Shown: positions 14,144 to 25,923 of the stretch, piece after piece
How positions within the stretch are numbered: the stretch's first letter is position 1
How the letters are laid out: each line of letters begins with the position of its first letter
NCBI GenBank assembly: GCA_016946835.1
Contig: JACVTC010000191.1
Span: 196,501-238,053 of the forward strand
Length of the DNA: 41,553 bases
Origin: Neocallimastix lanati (nom. inval.)
Lineage: Eukaryota > Neocallimastigomycota > Neocallimastigomycetes > Neocallimastigales > Neocallimastigaceae
Reading direction: 5' to 3'
Made by a program: the position numbers and the translations under genes
The notes under the pieces: generated by a model
What the model was told of the DNA's origin: nothing
Databases searched by the model: none
What the model saw: the letters and a program-made list of their open reading frames with translations, nothing else

Positions 14144-15298
14144 AAGAAAGGAATAATAATTATATAAATAGATATATTAATAATATAGATATTTTTTAAA
14201 AAAAAAAAAAATTATATATATATATAATTATTTATTACAAAAATTACCTTTAAAAATATTAAAATGATAAAACAATATTACTCGAAGACTTCTTGATAAA
14301 AATCTATTTAGTTTATTTATTTATTATTTTTATTAATAATAAATATTCATTAATATTTATATGGTTCTCATTACTATTAAATATTATTAATAAATTTTTA
14401 TTACAAGAAATTAATAATAGGATTTAAAATATTGGCTGTAAATACTGATACTAATATAAATATATAATATAAATAGTATTAATTTAAAATTTTCTAAAAT
14501 AATTATAATACACAAACTATATAATATTAAAAGTATATAGTTACGTATACATGGTACAGTTACAAATTGAGGTATCTATAATTAAAGTTTTTTTTTTTTT
14601 AATTATACAATAATCAATTTAATAAAATATTTTTATATTTGAATATATTTTTTTTTTTTTTTTGTTAAAAATTTATAATTTATTATATTTACAAAACCAA
14701 GAATGATATTTAAATAAGTGAAAATGCCAGCGGTAAAAGTTAAATTGAAGTTTCTTTGACGAACAATATATGAATTACGAAGCTTTAAAAAACTTTCATT
14801 GAATAACATATAATATATATATTATTAATGAATAAAAAATAAATTTAATAAATCTTAAAAAAATATATATATAAATAAAAATATTATAAAAAATTTCTTT
14901 CTTTTATTTTTTTAAAAAATCATTATTTTAAATTGAAAAATAAAATATTTGATAATATAATAATAATAACAATAATAATATTATTATTAATTTAATCTTA
15001 CTATACAAATGAAATTAACGCAAAAATATTAAATATGATAAAAATTATTATATATATTTTTCTTTCGGTTTTAAACTTTTCACTAATGAAACCTTCATTT
15101 ACGTATGAGTTAAATTCCTCTTTGGTAACACGTGTACAATTAAAAATACTTTTCTTTTAAATATATATATATTTGAAAAATAAAAATTAATATATTTATA
15201 TTATCAATTATTGAGTAATAAAACATTTTTTTTTTTTAAATAAAAAAAAAAAAAAATATATTCACCAATATGCAATTATCAGAGTTTGATTTTGACAT
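11829..15298 (-). CDS. 7TM-RGS protein, paralogue B (12 exons)
   Basis: Spliced membrane protein of about 532 aa, paralogous to the gene at 3862-7824. Exons, 5' to 3' on the minus strand: 15298-15266, 15153-15002, 14792-14693, 14575-14545, 14450-14405, 14303-14248, 14083-13941, 13793-13726, 13574-13415, 13087-12818, 12644-12304, 12027-11829. The sum is 1599 nt, in frame. Several exons equal those of paralogue A exactly in length (100, 31, 46, 56 and 160 nt) and all share their splice phase. Shared signatures include SRSLR.ILFY.FNIFK after the third helix, KCP at the end of exon 8, FEKTKGGKMLFT before helix 7 and ENVLFWENLQ in the RGS domain. A 14-residue-scale insertion with extra charged residues lies between helices 6 and 7. 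The role is inferred as a membrane regulator of G-alpha signalling. The first exon (MSKSNSDNCIL) uses a less usual GTGAAT donor and is the weakest call. Confidence 0.87.
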
Positions 15299-17911
15299 TT
15301 TAAAAGTATTTTTAATTTATTTAATTTTATTGTTATTGTATCCCTTGTTTTATTTATTTGTTGATATAATATAATTTAGTGTAATATAATGTATCTTATG
15401 GTATTAAATATTTTATTTGGTATGTTTTGTTAATTTTAAAAAATAAAATTATTTTTACATAATTCGAAGTTGGGAATATTCTTTTACTTATAATATTAAT
15501 ACAATTTCAGATCTTTACTACTTAAGCTCGTATTAATTCCCCTTTTTTTTTTATTTTTATTTCTATTTTTATATATTTTATTTTATTTTATTTTATTTTT
15601 TACTTGTTTGTTTGCTTGTTTGCTATTTTTTTTTTTTTCTATCACTTCTTCATTCTAAATCATCCTTTAAAATGCTTATTTTTAAAAATAACTATTAAAT
15701 TATTATGATACTTAATAATCACTATAATTCTTTTTTTTTTAAAAAAAAAAAAAAAAAATATTGTTTACTAAATATATTTAATTCCAAAAAATTTTAGTAA
15801 TTATTATATAAAATATTATATAAAATCTTGCTTGAATTATAAATTACGAATTATGGCTTATATTAATTTTAAATATATTTTCAAATTAATTTTAATATTA
15901 ATAATATATTAAAATCTTATATTTAAAATAAAAAGTATATATATTTATTATTATTCAAATATTTGTTTTAATTTAATATTTCGGTGATTTCAATTATATG
16001 TTGTTGTTTTTTCATTCTTTTAACAAAATCATTTACATTGCATCTTTTTTTAAAAAAGTATATATAAATAATAATAAAAATTCAGCCTTAGATGTTTTCG
16101 AATTTAAAAAAAAAAATATATATATATATATATTTATATATATTTATTTATATAGAAAAATAGAAAAAAGAAATTCATATAGTTTAAAGAAAAAAAAAAA
16201 AAACTTTAATTTTTATAAAAAAAAAACTTTATTTTTGTTAATACATTTTTTATGTATATTAACACAATTTTTTTTTTTTTACTATAAAACACTGATTTAC
16301 ATTTATTTACTTATCTATTTATTTATTTTTATTTTATTTATTTATTTATTATTTATATATATATTTAATTTAATTTAATTTAATTATTTTTGCGGTTAAT
16401 AAATTGTGTACAATGTGGTAATCCATTTGGCAAAGAAATTAATAAACTTAACAATACATTTAATCATATATTAACATATATTATTTTTAATTTTTAAAAC
16501 ACTAATATATTTATATTATATATTCAAATATATTATTTTAATGTATAGCAAATGTTTTTATTTTATTTTATTTTATTTAATCTATACTTATATTAAAATT
16601 TCAACTTTTTATTTTATTTTACTTCTTATAAAAAAAAAAAAAAAATGAAAATAATTAATTCTCCTAATTAAATGAATATCTTGATAAAATATATTATTAT
16701 ATTATCAATAATATTTCCATTATTTTTTAAATACCAACAAACTCAAAAAAAAAAAAAAAGAAAAAAAAGAAAAAAAAAATAATCTATAATAATTTATTAT
16801 AGGCAGGGTAATATTATTAAAATAAGTAAAAAATATAAATGATCGTTCTTCTAATTTTTTTGATTAGAAAAGAGTAGGGAAAGTATTATTACTTTTTTTT
16901 ATTATTAAAATATTTTTTTTGGGGACAAAATATAATATAATAAAAATGGAATATATAATTGAAATTTAATAACAATTAGATAATAATAATATAAATAATA
17001 ATAGTAATAGTGATAAAAACATAAACAAGGAAATTTAAAAGAAAGACAGTTTTATAAATATTATTATTATTATTATTAATATTACTTATTATTATTATTA
17101 TCAATTATAATTAAAATATTTTTTGAAATTTCTTCTTTAAGCTATGATGAATCCAGAAACTTTTATTTTTTTTTTTATTTTTATTGTTTTTTTTTTTTTT
17201 TTTTTTTTCGATGTGTTTGACTTTCCAAATAAATAAATTAAAAAATTTAAACTTTAATTATTATAAAAAGGGTTAAACAGTAGTATGATTTTAATTAATA
17301 TTAAAAAAGGATTAGAGTATTATCAACTACATTAAATATTAAAGTATTGATTCCATGATTTTTATATTTTTTTACAAGAAAAAAAAATTATTTATAAAAC
17401 AATTCTAAATAACAAATAACATGTTTAATAAATGAAAATAATTAATAGATTTTAAGGTTTAAATTAACAAAAAAAATAATATTATTATTATTATTAAAAG
17501 TAAAGAAAATATATTATAAATAAAAGTTCATTATAGTTTATTAAATTTTTTTTGTTTTCCTCATTTTAATTAAATATTAAGAATTTGTGCAGCAACAACA
17601 ACAATATTTAAATCTGAAAATTGAACATCTAAAGAATATTGTTAATTTCGTATATATACTTTTATATTTATATATATATTTATATATATATAAAATGAAA
17701 AGTAAAATATATAAAAGTATATAAAGTATGAATATAAAAAATATTTATTAAATTAAAAATATAAAAATTATCATATTATAATATGTTAATAAATAAATAA
17801 ATTAACAATATAATACTAATTTGAGAATTAATTTATTTATTATAACTTTATTTAATAAGCAAAAAAAAATAATATATGTTACACCTAATATTTTGTAATT
17901 TGTTTTGATAT

Positions 17912-18010
<99 letters not shown>

Positions 18011-18561
18011 TTAATACTAATGATTTTGTCATTTTCATGAGCATGACTAATAAATTTGAACAATTTTGATAGATTATTTGTTTGTGTATATAATTTATAT
18101 ATATTTCTCTTTATTCAAAACTCTGTAATAATGATAATAGAATTATACTACATTATATATTGTATATTTAACAATATTCCACAATTAGTTATGTGTTACT
18201 ATGTGTGGTACAAGGATATTCTATTTGTTTCTATTTGTCAACACATATTACCATATGTTCATTTAATAATGATAATAATGAACATCTAAATAATGAATGG
18301 GGGAACAGTTGATTAATAATGGAACACAAAAAAGTTTTGTATTTTTGTTTTATTTAAAATAATTCATTAAAATATAACATCAATTTAAAAAAAAAAAAAA
18401 AAAAAAAATAGGGAGAATAAAAAAATAGTAAATAAATAAATAATAAATAAATAATATGATAATAAGAATAATTAAATGATAATAAATATAAATAGATAAT
18501 GAAATAGATAATGTAAAATATATACATAATAAATCATAAACAACATTAATGATAGATAAAA
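15299..18561. other. AT-rich intergenic DNA
   Basis: Homopolymers and short repeats dominate. Open frames such as 15998-16378 and 18056-18289 are K/Y/I/F-rich, lack domains and sit on microsatellite sequence. The DNA upstream of 15298 should hold the promoter of paralogue B, but no motif stands out. Confidence 0.55.
17911..18012. repeat. (TTTA)n microsatellite
   Basis: About 25 perfect tetranucleotide units in a row. Confidence 0.95.
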
Positions 18562-18570
18562 AATAGGAAT
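18562..18570 (+). repeat. MULE target-site duplication, left
   Basis: The 9-mer AATAGGAAT abuts the left inverted repeat and is repeated exactly at 22846-22854. Nine base pairs is the typical duplication length for Mutator-like elements. Confidence 0.9.
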
Positions 18571-18623
18571 GGGGAGTGTGCATTTCGAAAATTTTTATTA
18601 CAAAAATTTGTATTTTGTTGTAT
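18571..18623 (+). repeat. MULE left terminal inverted repeat
   Basis: Begins GGGGAGTGTGCATTTCGAAA and continues to TTTTGTTGTAT. It is the near-perfect complement of 22793-22845. Confidence 0.92.
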
Positions 18624-19436
18624 GGCTTAAATATTTTTAATTTTAAGCCACTTAATTTTATTAAAAATTTAATGAATAATAATTAATTAATTAAATAAAT
18701 AAAATTACAATTTTCAAAAATTTTCAAACACGTAATCTTACGTGGGGCGTATATCTAATTGTATCATAATTTGTGGCTTTTTTCTACAATTTTTAAAAAG
18801 CCATATATTCACAATATGGCGTGAATAATAAATGTGGTGATATTTTATGACGAAAATTTATAAGCCACCAAGAATTTGGCGAAATTTAACTGGACGAAAT
18901 TCAACTTTTGGCGAAATACAACACTTCAATAAATAATAATTAGGTTAGGTATTTCTATTTAACATTGAAAAATAAAATAAAAATAAATAAACATTTTATT
19001 TTTTAATGCTTAAAAAATAAAATAAAAATAAGAAATAAGAAAACTTTTTTTTAAACATTGAAAAATAAAATAAAAATAAATAAACATTTTATTTTTTAAG
19101 CATCAAAAAATAAAAAAAAAAAAAATAAGAAATAAGAAAACTTCTTTTTTAAACATTAAAAAATAAAATAAAAATAAATAAAAATTTATTTTTTAAGCAT
19201 TAAAAAATAAAAAAAATAAAATAAAACAAAAAAATAAAAAATAAAAATAAAAATAAATAAATAAAATAGTAAATAAAGAAATAATAAATAATTAATAATT
19301 AAATAATTATTTAAATAATTATATAATTAATTAAAAAAAGGTTTGTTATTTTAAATATTAAAAAAAAAAAAAAAAAGTTTCGAAGCATTTAAAAGTATAT
19401 TTATTAAAATATTTTATTGAAAAATTTTAATTATTA

Positions 19437-20726
19437 ATGGAAGACAATATAGAAATTGAAATAAGTGAAACAAATCGAGGAAATGAACAAATTATTATTA
19501 ATAAAAAACACAAATTTAATTTTTCATTTCAAAGGAAAGATAAATCAAAAATTTATAGATGCACTGAATATAAGACTTTAAATAAATGTAAATCTTTAAT
19601 TATTTTAAATGATAAAAAGGAGGTTTTAAAATATGAAAGTTTACATAACCATCTCGAAAAAGAAATTGATGTGTCTATATCAGTAGCAAAGCATAAAATT
19701 AAGGAAGAAATTAAGAAAAATTCAATTCCTATGGATATAAAACCTAAACATATATTTAATGCCGTTTCTCAAGAAATGGGACTTATATGTCCCGAATATA
19801 GTACAATTAGATCCCAAATAATAAGAAATATAAATAAACAATTTCCTCCAAACATAAAAGGTTTTGATGATATTCCCATTGAATCAGAATATTATAAAAC
19901 TAAAAGAAATGAAAATTTTATGATATTTAAAAATACTGATCTAATAATCTTTCAATCACCATTCCAAGCATATTTATTTTCGAATTATCATAAAAATATT
20001 TTTGCGGACGGTACATTTTATGCAGCACCGAAATTTAGTTATCAGTTATTTATAACAAGAACTTATGTTGGGGAATTTAATATGCTTTACACTACTTCCA
20101 TTTCTATATTAAAAAATAAAAAACAATCTACATATGAAACATTATTTAAAGAAATAAAAAAAAATGCAAATAAATTTAGGAGTAATACATTAATTACTAC
20201 AATTAATTTTCATTGTGATTTTGAACAAGGTATATCCAATGCCGCAAAAAAAGTTTTTCCCAATATAAATATTAAATATTGTGTTTGGCATTACAAAAGA
20301 TCATTAGAAAAACAAAAAAATATATTATGTTATCATGAAGTGAAGAATAATAATGATGTATATATTTATTATAAAGCTATTTCGAACTTACCGTTTATAA
20401 ACCCTAACTATATATTTGATATTTATATTATAATAAAAAGAATTTATCAAAAAAAAAAGTATAATAATTTTCTGCAATTTTTAGAATATTTTAATAAAAA
20501 TTATTTACTTAAGTATAATGTTAATAATTGGAATTATTATGAAAATATAGAGCATTTAACAAACAATGCATCAGAATCTTATAATAGCTACTTAAATAAT
20601 ATATTTCCAAATAAACCTTTATTTTATAAATTAATATATATATTAAAAGAAGAAGAAAACTTATCTTACAATGATTATCAAAGGAGAACTAAAGGAAATT
20701 GGAAAAAAAAAGCAAAAAATATTTAG
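19437..20726 (+). CDS. FLYWCH zinc-finger / MULE-domain transposase
   Basis: Transposase expected to bind the element ends in the nucleus and cut and rejoin DNA. Residues 30-75 form a FLYWCH-type zinc finger (C42, C51, H70, H72 in a C-x8-C-x18-H-x-H array). Residues 165-300 are the MULE catalytic core: D191 in FADGTF, D261 in HCDFEQ, the C282-x2-H285 motif in YCVWHYKRSL, and E381 in NASESYN completes a DDE triad. The ATG at 19437 is the first in frame and fits the finger position. The 429-aa frame ends just after an A9 tract (GNWKKKAKNI). Reading on in the +1 frame gives 49 more residues that resemble a relict at 24061-24184, so the true protein is probably about 480 aa and this copy carries a one-base shift. 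Catalytic residues all lie before the break. Confidence 0.88.
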   Translation: MEDNIEIEISETNRGNEQIIINKKHKFNFSFQRKDKSKIYRCTEYKTLNKCKSLIILNDKKEVLKYESLHNHLEKEIDVSISVAKHKIKEEIKKNSIPMDIKPKHIFNAVSQEMGLICPEYSTIRSQIIRNINKQFPPNIKGFDDIPIESEYYKTKRNENFMIFKNTDLIIFQSPFQAYLFSNYHKNIFADGTFYAAPKFSYQLFITRTYVGEFNMLYTTSISILKNKKQSTYETLFKEIKKNANKFRSNTLITTINFHCDFEQGISNAAKKVFPNINIKYCVWHYKRSLEKQKNILCYHEVKNNNDVYIYYKAISNLPFINPNYIFDIYIIIKRIYQKKKYNNFLQFLEYFNKNYLLKYNVNNWNYYENIEHLTNNASESYNSYLNNIFPNKPLFYKLIYILKEEENLSYNDYQRRTKGNWKKKAKNI

Positions 20727-20874
20727 TGCAACTGATGAAATTAAAATTTTAATTGAAAATTACAAAAGTAAGGAAATAAATTTATTTTATAATGGATGCA
20801 ACAGAAATGAATTAATTAAATTATGGAAAGAATGTTTTATTGATTTAAACGATATAAATATTAATTTAAAATAA
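20727..20874 (+). pseudogene. Frameshifted C-terminal tail of the MULE transposase
   Basis: Continuing past the A9 tract in the next frame gives a coherent tail ending NRNELIKLW..DININLK and a TAA at 20874. A related tail (NGRPRNDIVELW..NNINTNL) occurs at 24095-24184, which shows it was once coding. Confidence 0.75.
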
Positions 20875-21003
20875 ATAATCTTAATTTAAAAAAATGCTAG
20901 AAAAATAAAAATTTATTTATTTTAAATTTATATTTATAATCGTTTAAATAATAATTAAATAATCTTAATTTAAAAAAATGCTAGAAAAATAAAAATTTAT
21001 TTA
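20874..21003 (+). repeat. Duplicated 3' flank of the transposase gene, two copies of about 48 bp
   Basis: The segment aataatcttaatttaaaaaaatgctagaaaaataaaaatttattta occurs at about 20874 and again at about 20958. Confidence 0.8.
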
Positions 21004-21098
21004 CCTATTGTGTTTATTTAATAATCTTAATAGAAATTATCTTTTAGTTATTTTTATTAAGTAATTTATAACTAAAACCGATTTATTTGATACTAGTT

Positions 21099-21385
21099 AA
21101 AATTTTATTAATATCAATATCAATATTATATAATTATAAATTTTATTAATATCAATATCAATATTATATAATTATAAATTTTATTAATATCAATATCAAT
21201 ATTATATAATTATAAATTTTATTAATATCAATATCAATATTATATAATTATAAATTTTATTAATATCAATATCAATATTATATAATTATAAATTTTATTA
21301 ATATCAATATCAATATTATATAATTATAAATTTTATTAATATCAATATCAATATTATATAATTATAAATTTTATTAATATCAATA
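21099..21385 (+). repeat. 38-bp tandem repeat, about 7.5 copies
   Basis: Near-identical units built from AATTTTATTAATATCAATAT followed by CAATATTATATAATTATA. It lies inside the MULE, in its subterminal right part. Confidence 0.93.
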
Positions 21386-21819
21386 TACTTTTCAAAATTA
21401 ATTATGGTATTAAAAATATTAAATTCAATAAAAGATTTTTATTATTTTATTAAAATTATAATTGTTATTATTATATTTTAATAATAATTGATTCATATTG
21501 ATCAAACATTATAAATATTACTATGCAAATAATTTATTATTTTAATAGGATCAATTATTCAACTCTTATTGTTTTAATTTTTAATTCTTATATCATTTAA
21601 ATTAATATATATATATATATATCGTTTATGAAAATATGAATTATAAATAATTAAAATTATTTACTTTTCATTTAAATTTTTTTATTTACTATAATAAAAT
21701 ATAATAATTAAAAGACAAACGTTATTATAACTAATTTTTTTTTTAGAAAAATAAATGAAAAAAATTAAAATATATAAGATTCCTATATATATAAAATAAT
21801 TATTATATTTTATTTTATT

Positions 21820-22510
21820 ATATATTTATTTTATTTTATTTTATTTTATTTTATTTTATTATATATATATATATTTTATTTTATTTTATTTTATTTTATT
21901 TTATTCAATCTGTACTTATATTTATGTTTCTACTATTCATTTTATTTTATTTTATTTTATTTTATTTTATTTTATTTTATTTTATTTTATTCAATCTGTA
22001 CTTATATTTATGTTTCTACTATTCATTTTATTTTATTTTATTTTATTTTATTTTATTCAATCTGTACTTTATTTTTAATATTCTACTATTTATTTTATTT
22101 TATTTTATTTTATTTTATTTTATTTTATTTTATTCAATCTGTACTTATATTTATGTTTCTACTATTCATTTTATTTTATTTTATTTTATTTTATTTTATT
22201 TTATTTTATTTTATTTTATTTTATTTTATTTTATTTTATTTTATTTTATTCAATCTGTACTTTATTTTTAATATTCTACTATTTATTTTATTTTATTTTA
22301 TTTTATTTTATTTTATTTTATTTTATTTTATTTTATTTTATTTTATTTTATTTTATTTTATTTTATTCAATCTGTACTTATATTTATGTTTCTACTATTC
22401 ATTTTATTTTATTTTATTTTATTTTATTTTATTTTATTCAATCTGTACTTTCTTATTTAATATTCTACTTTTTATTTTATTTTATTATATTTTATTTTAT
22501 TCAATCTGCA
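21820..22510 (+). repeat. TTTTA pentamer arrays with interspersed 33-36-bp spacers
   Basis: Seven or so blocks of (TTTTA)n are separated by variants of CAATCTGTACTTATATTTAT followed by GTTTCTACTATTCA. It is a higher-order minisatellite inside the MULE. The long I/L/F/Y open frames across it (21924-22271, 22153-22521) come from the repeat. Confidence 0.9.
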
Positions 22511-22792
22511 TTTTCTGTTGATAATATAAACAAGGTATTAATGTATTAATAATAATTAATAATATTTAAAATAAAATAAAAAAAATATAATAATTATTTT
22601 ATATACGTAGTAATTATATATATATATATATATATATTTTTATTTAATTTTCTAAAAAAAATTTTTTTAGTCATAATAAACGTTTGTCTTAATTATTTTT
22701 ATTATTATTTAAAAATTTATTTATTCATTTATAATTTATTCATTCATTTATTTATTTATCACATTATAATACGCCATGTTTTCCGAAATACA

Positions 22793-22845
22793 ATACAACA
22801 AAATACAAATTTATGTAATAAAAATTTTCGAAATGACACACCCCC
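22793..22845 (-). repeat. MULE right terminal inverted repeat
   Basis: Ends GAAATGACACACCCCC. Its complement matches the left terminus at 18571-18623. Confidence 0.92.
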
Positions 22846-22854
22846 AATAGGAAT
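22846..22854 (+). repeat. MULE target-site duplication, right
   Basis: Exact AATAGGAAT copy of 18562-18570. Confidence 0.9.
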
Positions 22855-23421
22855 GTGTTTCATTTCTCAATGTGGCTTAAATATTTTTTAATTAATTGCC
22901 ACATTATATAATTTTTTTAACCAAAGAATAAATAATTAAATAAATAGTTAAATAAATAATAAAAATGATTTTTGAAATAAGTCTTTAAATAATTTATTAT
23001 AAAATATTTTTAAATAAATAATAAATAGTAAATAATAAATAGTAAATAATAAATAATAAATAAATAAATAAATAAATATTTTATTTTTCTAATTAAAAAA
23101 ATCGAATAATTAACATTAATTTTTTATTCAGAATAAATATAAATATTTCAAAGTAAAAAAAAAATTTAATATTTACTTCATATCTATTACTGTTATATTA
23201 AAAAATTATATATTATTTATTCTGAATAATAAATAATTATGTATATAAAATATCAATATCTTATATAGTTTTTTATTATTAAAATCAATATCACTATTTT
23301 ATATAGTTTTTTTATTTTATTAAAATTTTAATAATAAAATAAAACTAAAAAGTGATAGAAATTAAGATAAAATATAAAAGAGTAATAATAAAACATTTAT
23401 AACATATTTTTTTTAATATTT

Positions 23422-23453
<32 letters not shown>

Positions 23454-24430
23454 ATTTATATGTTTATTTTTTATAATATTTTAAACCACATTTTGCGAAA
23501 TACACTATTGCGAAATGTACACCTCCCAAAAAATAGATGTATGGCATTTCGGAAAATTTCATTTATCAGTGTGGTGTTCATCTTGTTTTAATTTGAAGCC
23601 ATAAATTTTTTAATATTTTTTAATACAATTGTATATAAATAAATATATATAAAATTAAATTATTTATATCTTAAATGATAATGTATAAAATATATAAATA
23701 GATAATGTATAATAAATAAATATAATATTGGCAATTCGGAAAAGTTGCATTTTTAACATCATAAAATTTTTAATATTTTTAATACAATAATATTTAAATA
23801 AATAAATTATAATCAAATTTACATTAATAATACTTTATTTATAATGATAAAATAATAAAAAATTTAATAATAAAAATAAATAATAGATAATAAAATATAA
23901 ATAAAAAATATTTTTATGAATAAAAAATAATTATAAATATTAAAATAAATAAATATCAATAATAAAATAATTTATTTTCAAATAACTTAATATTAATAAC
24001 TGTATTAATAACAAATAATAAAAAAAAAAAATTTTTTTTTCTTTCTTTAAAATTTAATATTTAATTGAAAAAATACAAAATTATGGTATTAAAATTAATT
24101 GATAATGGAAGACCTAGAAATGATATTGTTGAATTATGGTTTAAAGGTTAAATTAAGTTAAATAATATAAATACAAATTTGTAATAAATGACAGAGTAAT
24201 GATCAAATGTAAAAGATTATCAGAATTCTTTCACAATTATTATTAATAATTATAATTAAAAATTAAATTTAAAAAAAAAAAAAATAAAATATTAAAATAT
24301 ATTTTTATAATAAAATAATTATTTTATTATTATTTATTTTAAAAAAAACAATAATAATAATTATTAATAATTTTGGGCATTATAAATTTTTAGAATATAG
24401 GATTAGTTTTATTAGCATTATTAAACGAAT
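22855..24430. mobile_element. Decayed MULE-derived fragments
   Basis: Directly after the MULE lie several short sequences built like its termini. One is GTGTTTCATTTCTCAATGTG GCTTAAAT near 22856, answered in inverse orientation near 23486-23530 (aaccacattttgcgaaatac). Others are tggcatttcggaaaatttca near 23552 and ggcaattcggaaaagttgca near 23733. A relict of the transposase C-terminus sits at 24061-24184. Exact element borders cannot be set by eye. Confidence 0.55.
24061..24184 (+). pseudogene. Relict of MULE transposase C-terminus
   Basis: Reads LIEKIQNYGIKIN, then after a one-base shift DNGRPRNDIVELW, a stop, and IKLNNINTNL ending in TAA. This aligns with the tail of the transposase at 19437-20874 (IENYKSKEINLFYNGCNRNE, IKLW, LNDININLK). 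Confidence 0.75.
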
Positions 24431-25739
24431 GTGTTTCGGAATTTGGCTTTATATAAAAATGGCGTACTTAAAAAATAAATCGTAATGTAAAGGTGGCTTA
24501 AATTTTATTAAATAAATAAGGAAATATTTAATTTTATGTTATTAAAATAATAATAAAAAAATATTTAACAATATTTAATTTTATGTTATTAAAATAATAA
24601 AATAATATTTAACAATATTTAATTTTAAAGATATATTTTAATATTTTATTTATAATAATTTGCTCTTCTCCTCTATTTGTTTTACTTTTTTCGATTTTTG
24701 GATTTTTATCCATTTAATAGTTCAAAATAAAATATATTTATTTTTTTATAATTTATTATTTTTTTATTTAATTTAAATTTTTATTATTTATTTTATTTAT
24801 TGTGTATTTATTTTTTTTTTTTTTAAAGTTAAGTAACAATAAAGTGTATATTATTTTTTTAAAAAAAAAAAATTTACAATATAATCACGTGATATTTCAT
24901 ATTTTTATTTGAATGCCAAAACATACTATAACAAATCCAAAACTATTATCAAATTAGCTAGTTATTTGCTATGGTTTTTATACTAAAAATAGCACTAAAT
25001 GACATTCAGATACTTTAACTATATTTGCTAATATTATATATATATTGCAACATACACATATTAAAAAAAAATTAACGCATTTATATTTATTTCTAATTTT
25101 ACTTATTTATTTATTTATTTTCAATTATTTAAAAAAAAAAAAAAAAATAAAAATATGGGAATTAAATTACGTATTAAATTTTTATTTAAGTTCCGAAATG
25201 TAACACTTTATTTATAATTAAATTAAATAAATAGATATAAAAAATAAATTAACACTGAATAAAATAAATTTTTTTAAAAAAAAAAAAAATAAACACTAAT
25301 TAAAATAAATTATAAAAATTTTAATTAAATAAATAAAAAGTTATAAAAATTAAAACATATATTATTTTTAACTATCAAAAAATGGAAAAAAAATACCAAA
25401 AATTGAAATATCCAAAAATTGAAAAAAGTGAAACAAATAAAGGAAAATAAAAAATTATTATAAATGAAAAAAATATCTTTAAAATTAAATAGTATTAAAT
25501 ATTATTTTATTATTATTTTAATAAAAATATTAAAATATAACTTTAAAATTAAATATTATTAAATATTATTAAATTTTATTTTAATGTATATTAAATATCT
25601 ATTTAATTAATATAATTTAAGCCACTCTTACATAGAAGGTTTATTTAAGTACTCCACATTCCATATAAAGCCAAATTCCGATATGAAACGTTCCGAAATG
25701 AAGCGTTAGAAATGCAATGTTAGAAATGCAACACTCCCG
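24431..25739. mobile_element. Non-autonomous MULE-like element with inverted ends
   Basis: About 80 bp at 24431-24512 (GTGTTTCGGAATTTGGCTTT, then ATAT..TGGCGTACTTAAA and GTGGCTTAAATT) is matched in inverse orientation at about 25609-25694. The right end carries subterminal repeats of cgttagaaatgcaa type and finishes GCAACACTCCCG, resembling the GGGGAGTGTG terminus of the intact MULE. The interior contains only a relict transposase start (25382-25492). The outer left terminus and target duplication are unresolved. Confidence 0.65.
25382..25492 (+). pseudogene. Relict of MULE transposase N-terminus
   Basis: ATG followed by a segment containing KIEKSETNKGK, a stop, and KIIINEKN parallels the start of the intact transposase (EIEISETNRGNEQIIINKK). 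Stops at codon 23 and at the end show decay. Confidence 0.75.
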
Positions 25740-25923
25740 TAAAATTATATTATAAAAGTTAGAAAAATATTATAAAAAGGATAAATAATAATATCATTAT
25801 ATATTGAAAACGTAAGAAATAAATAAAAAAAAAAAAAAAGGTTTAGGTTATAGCAAATTTGTCTTTGTTAATTCATTGTTTAGTAATAATAATTAATATT
25901 TCTATGATTTGTGGTTGTTGTTA

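Larger units (their letters stand above)
18571..22845 (+). mobile_element. Complete Mutator-like (MULE) DNA transposon
   Basis: A 4275-bp element bounded by 53-bp terminal inverted repeats and an AATAGGAAT target duplication. It carries one transposase gene on the plus strand (19437-20726, with a frameshifted tail to 20874). The last third is filled with tandem repeats (38-bp units and TTTTA arrays). The inverted repeats differ only at a few positions (bases 5-10 and one internal base), which suggests fairly recent movement. The single frameshift near the C-terminus may have silenced it since, or may lie in a slippery A-run. Fragments of related elements follow at 22.85-25.74 kb. Confidence 0.9.

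Noticed and set aside
15998-16378. 126-aa plus-strand frame
   Set aside because: It is almost wholly K, Y, I and F from A/T homopolymers, with no homologous pattern or splice context.
21099-21385. Regular repeats that could suggest a CRISPR-like array
   Set aside because: The repeats are directly joined 38-bp units with no unique spacers, in eukaryotic DNA.
21924-22521. Long plus-strand frames coding I/L/F/Y polymers
   Set aside because: They arise from (TTTTA)n arrays, which are open in several frames; there is no start context or motif.
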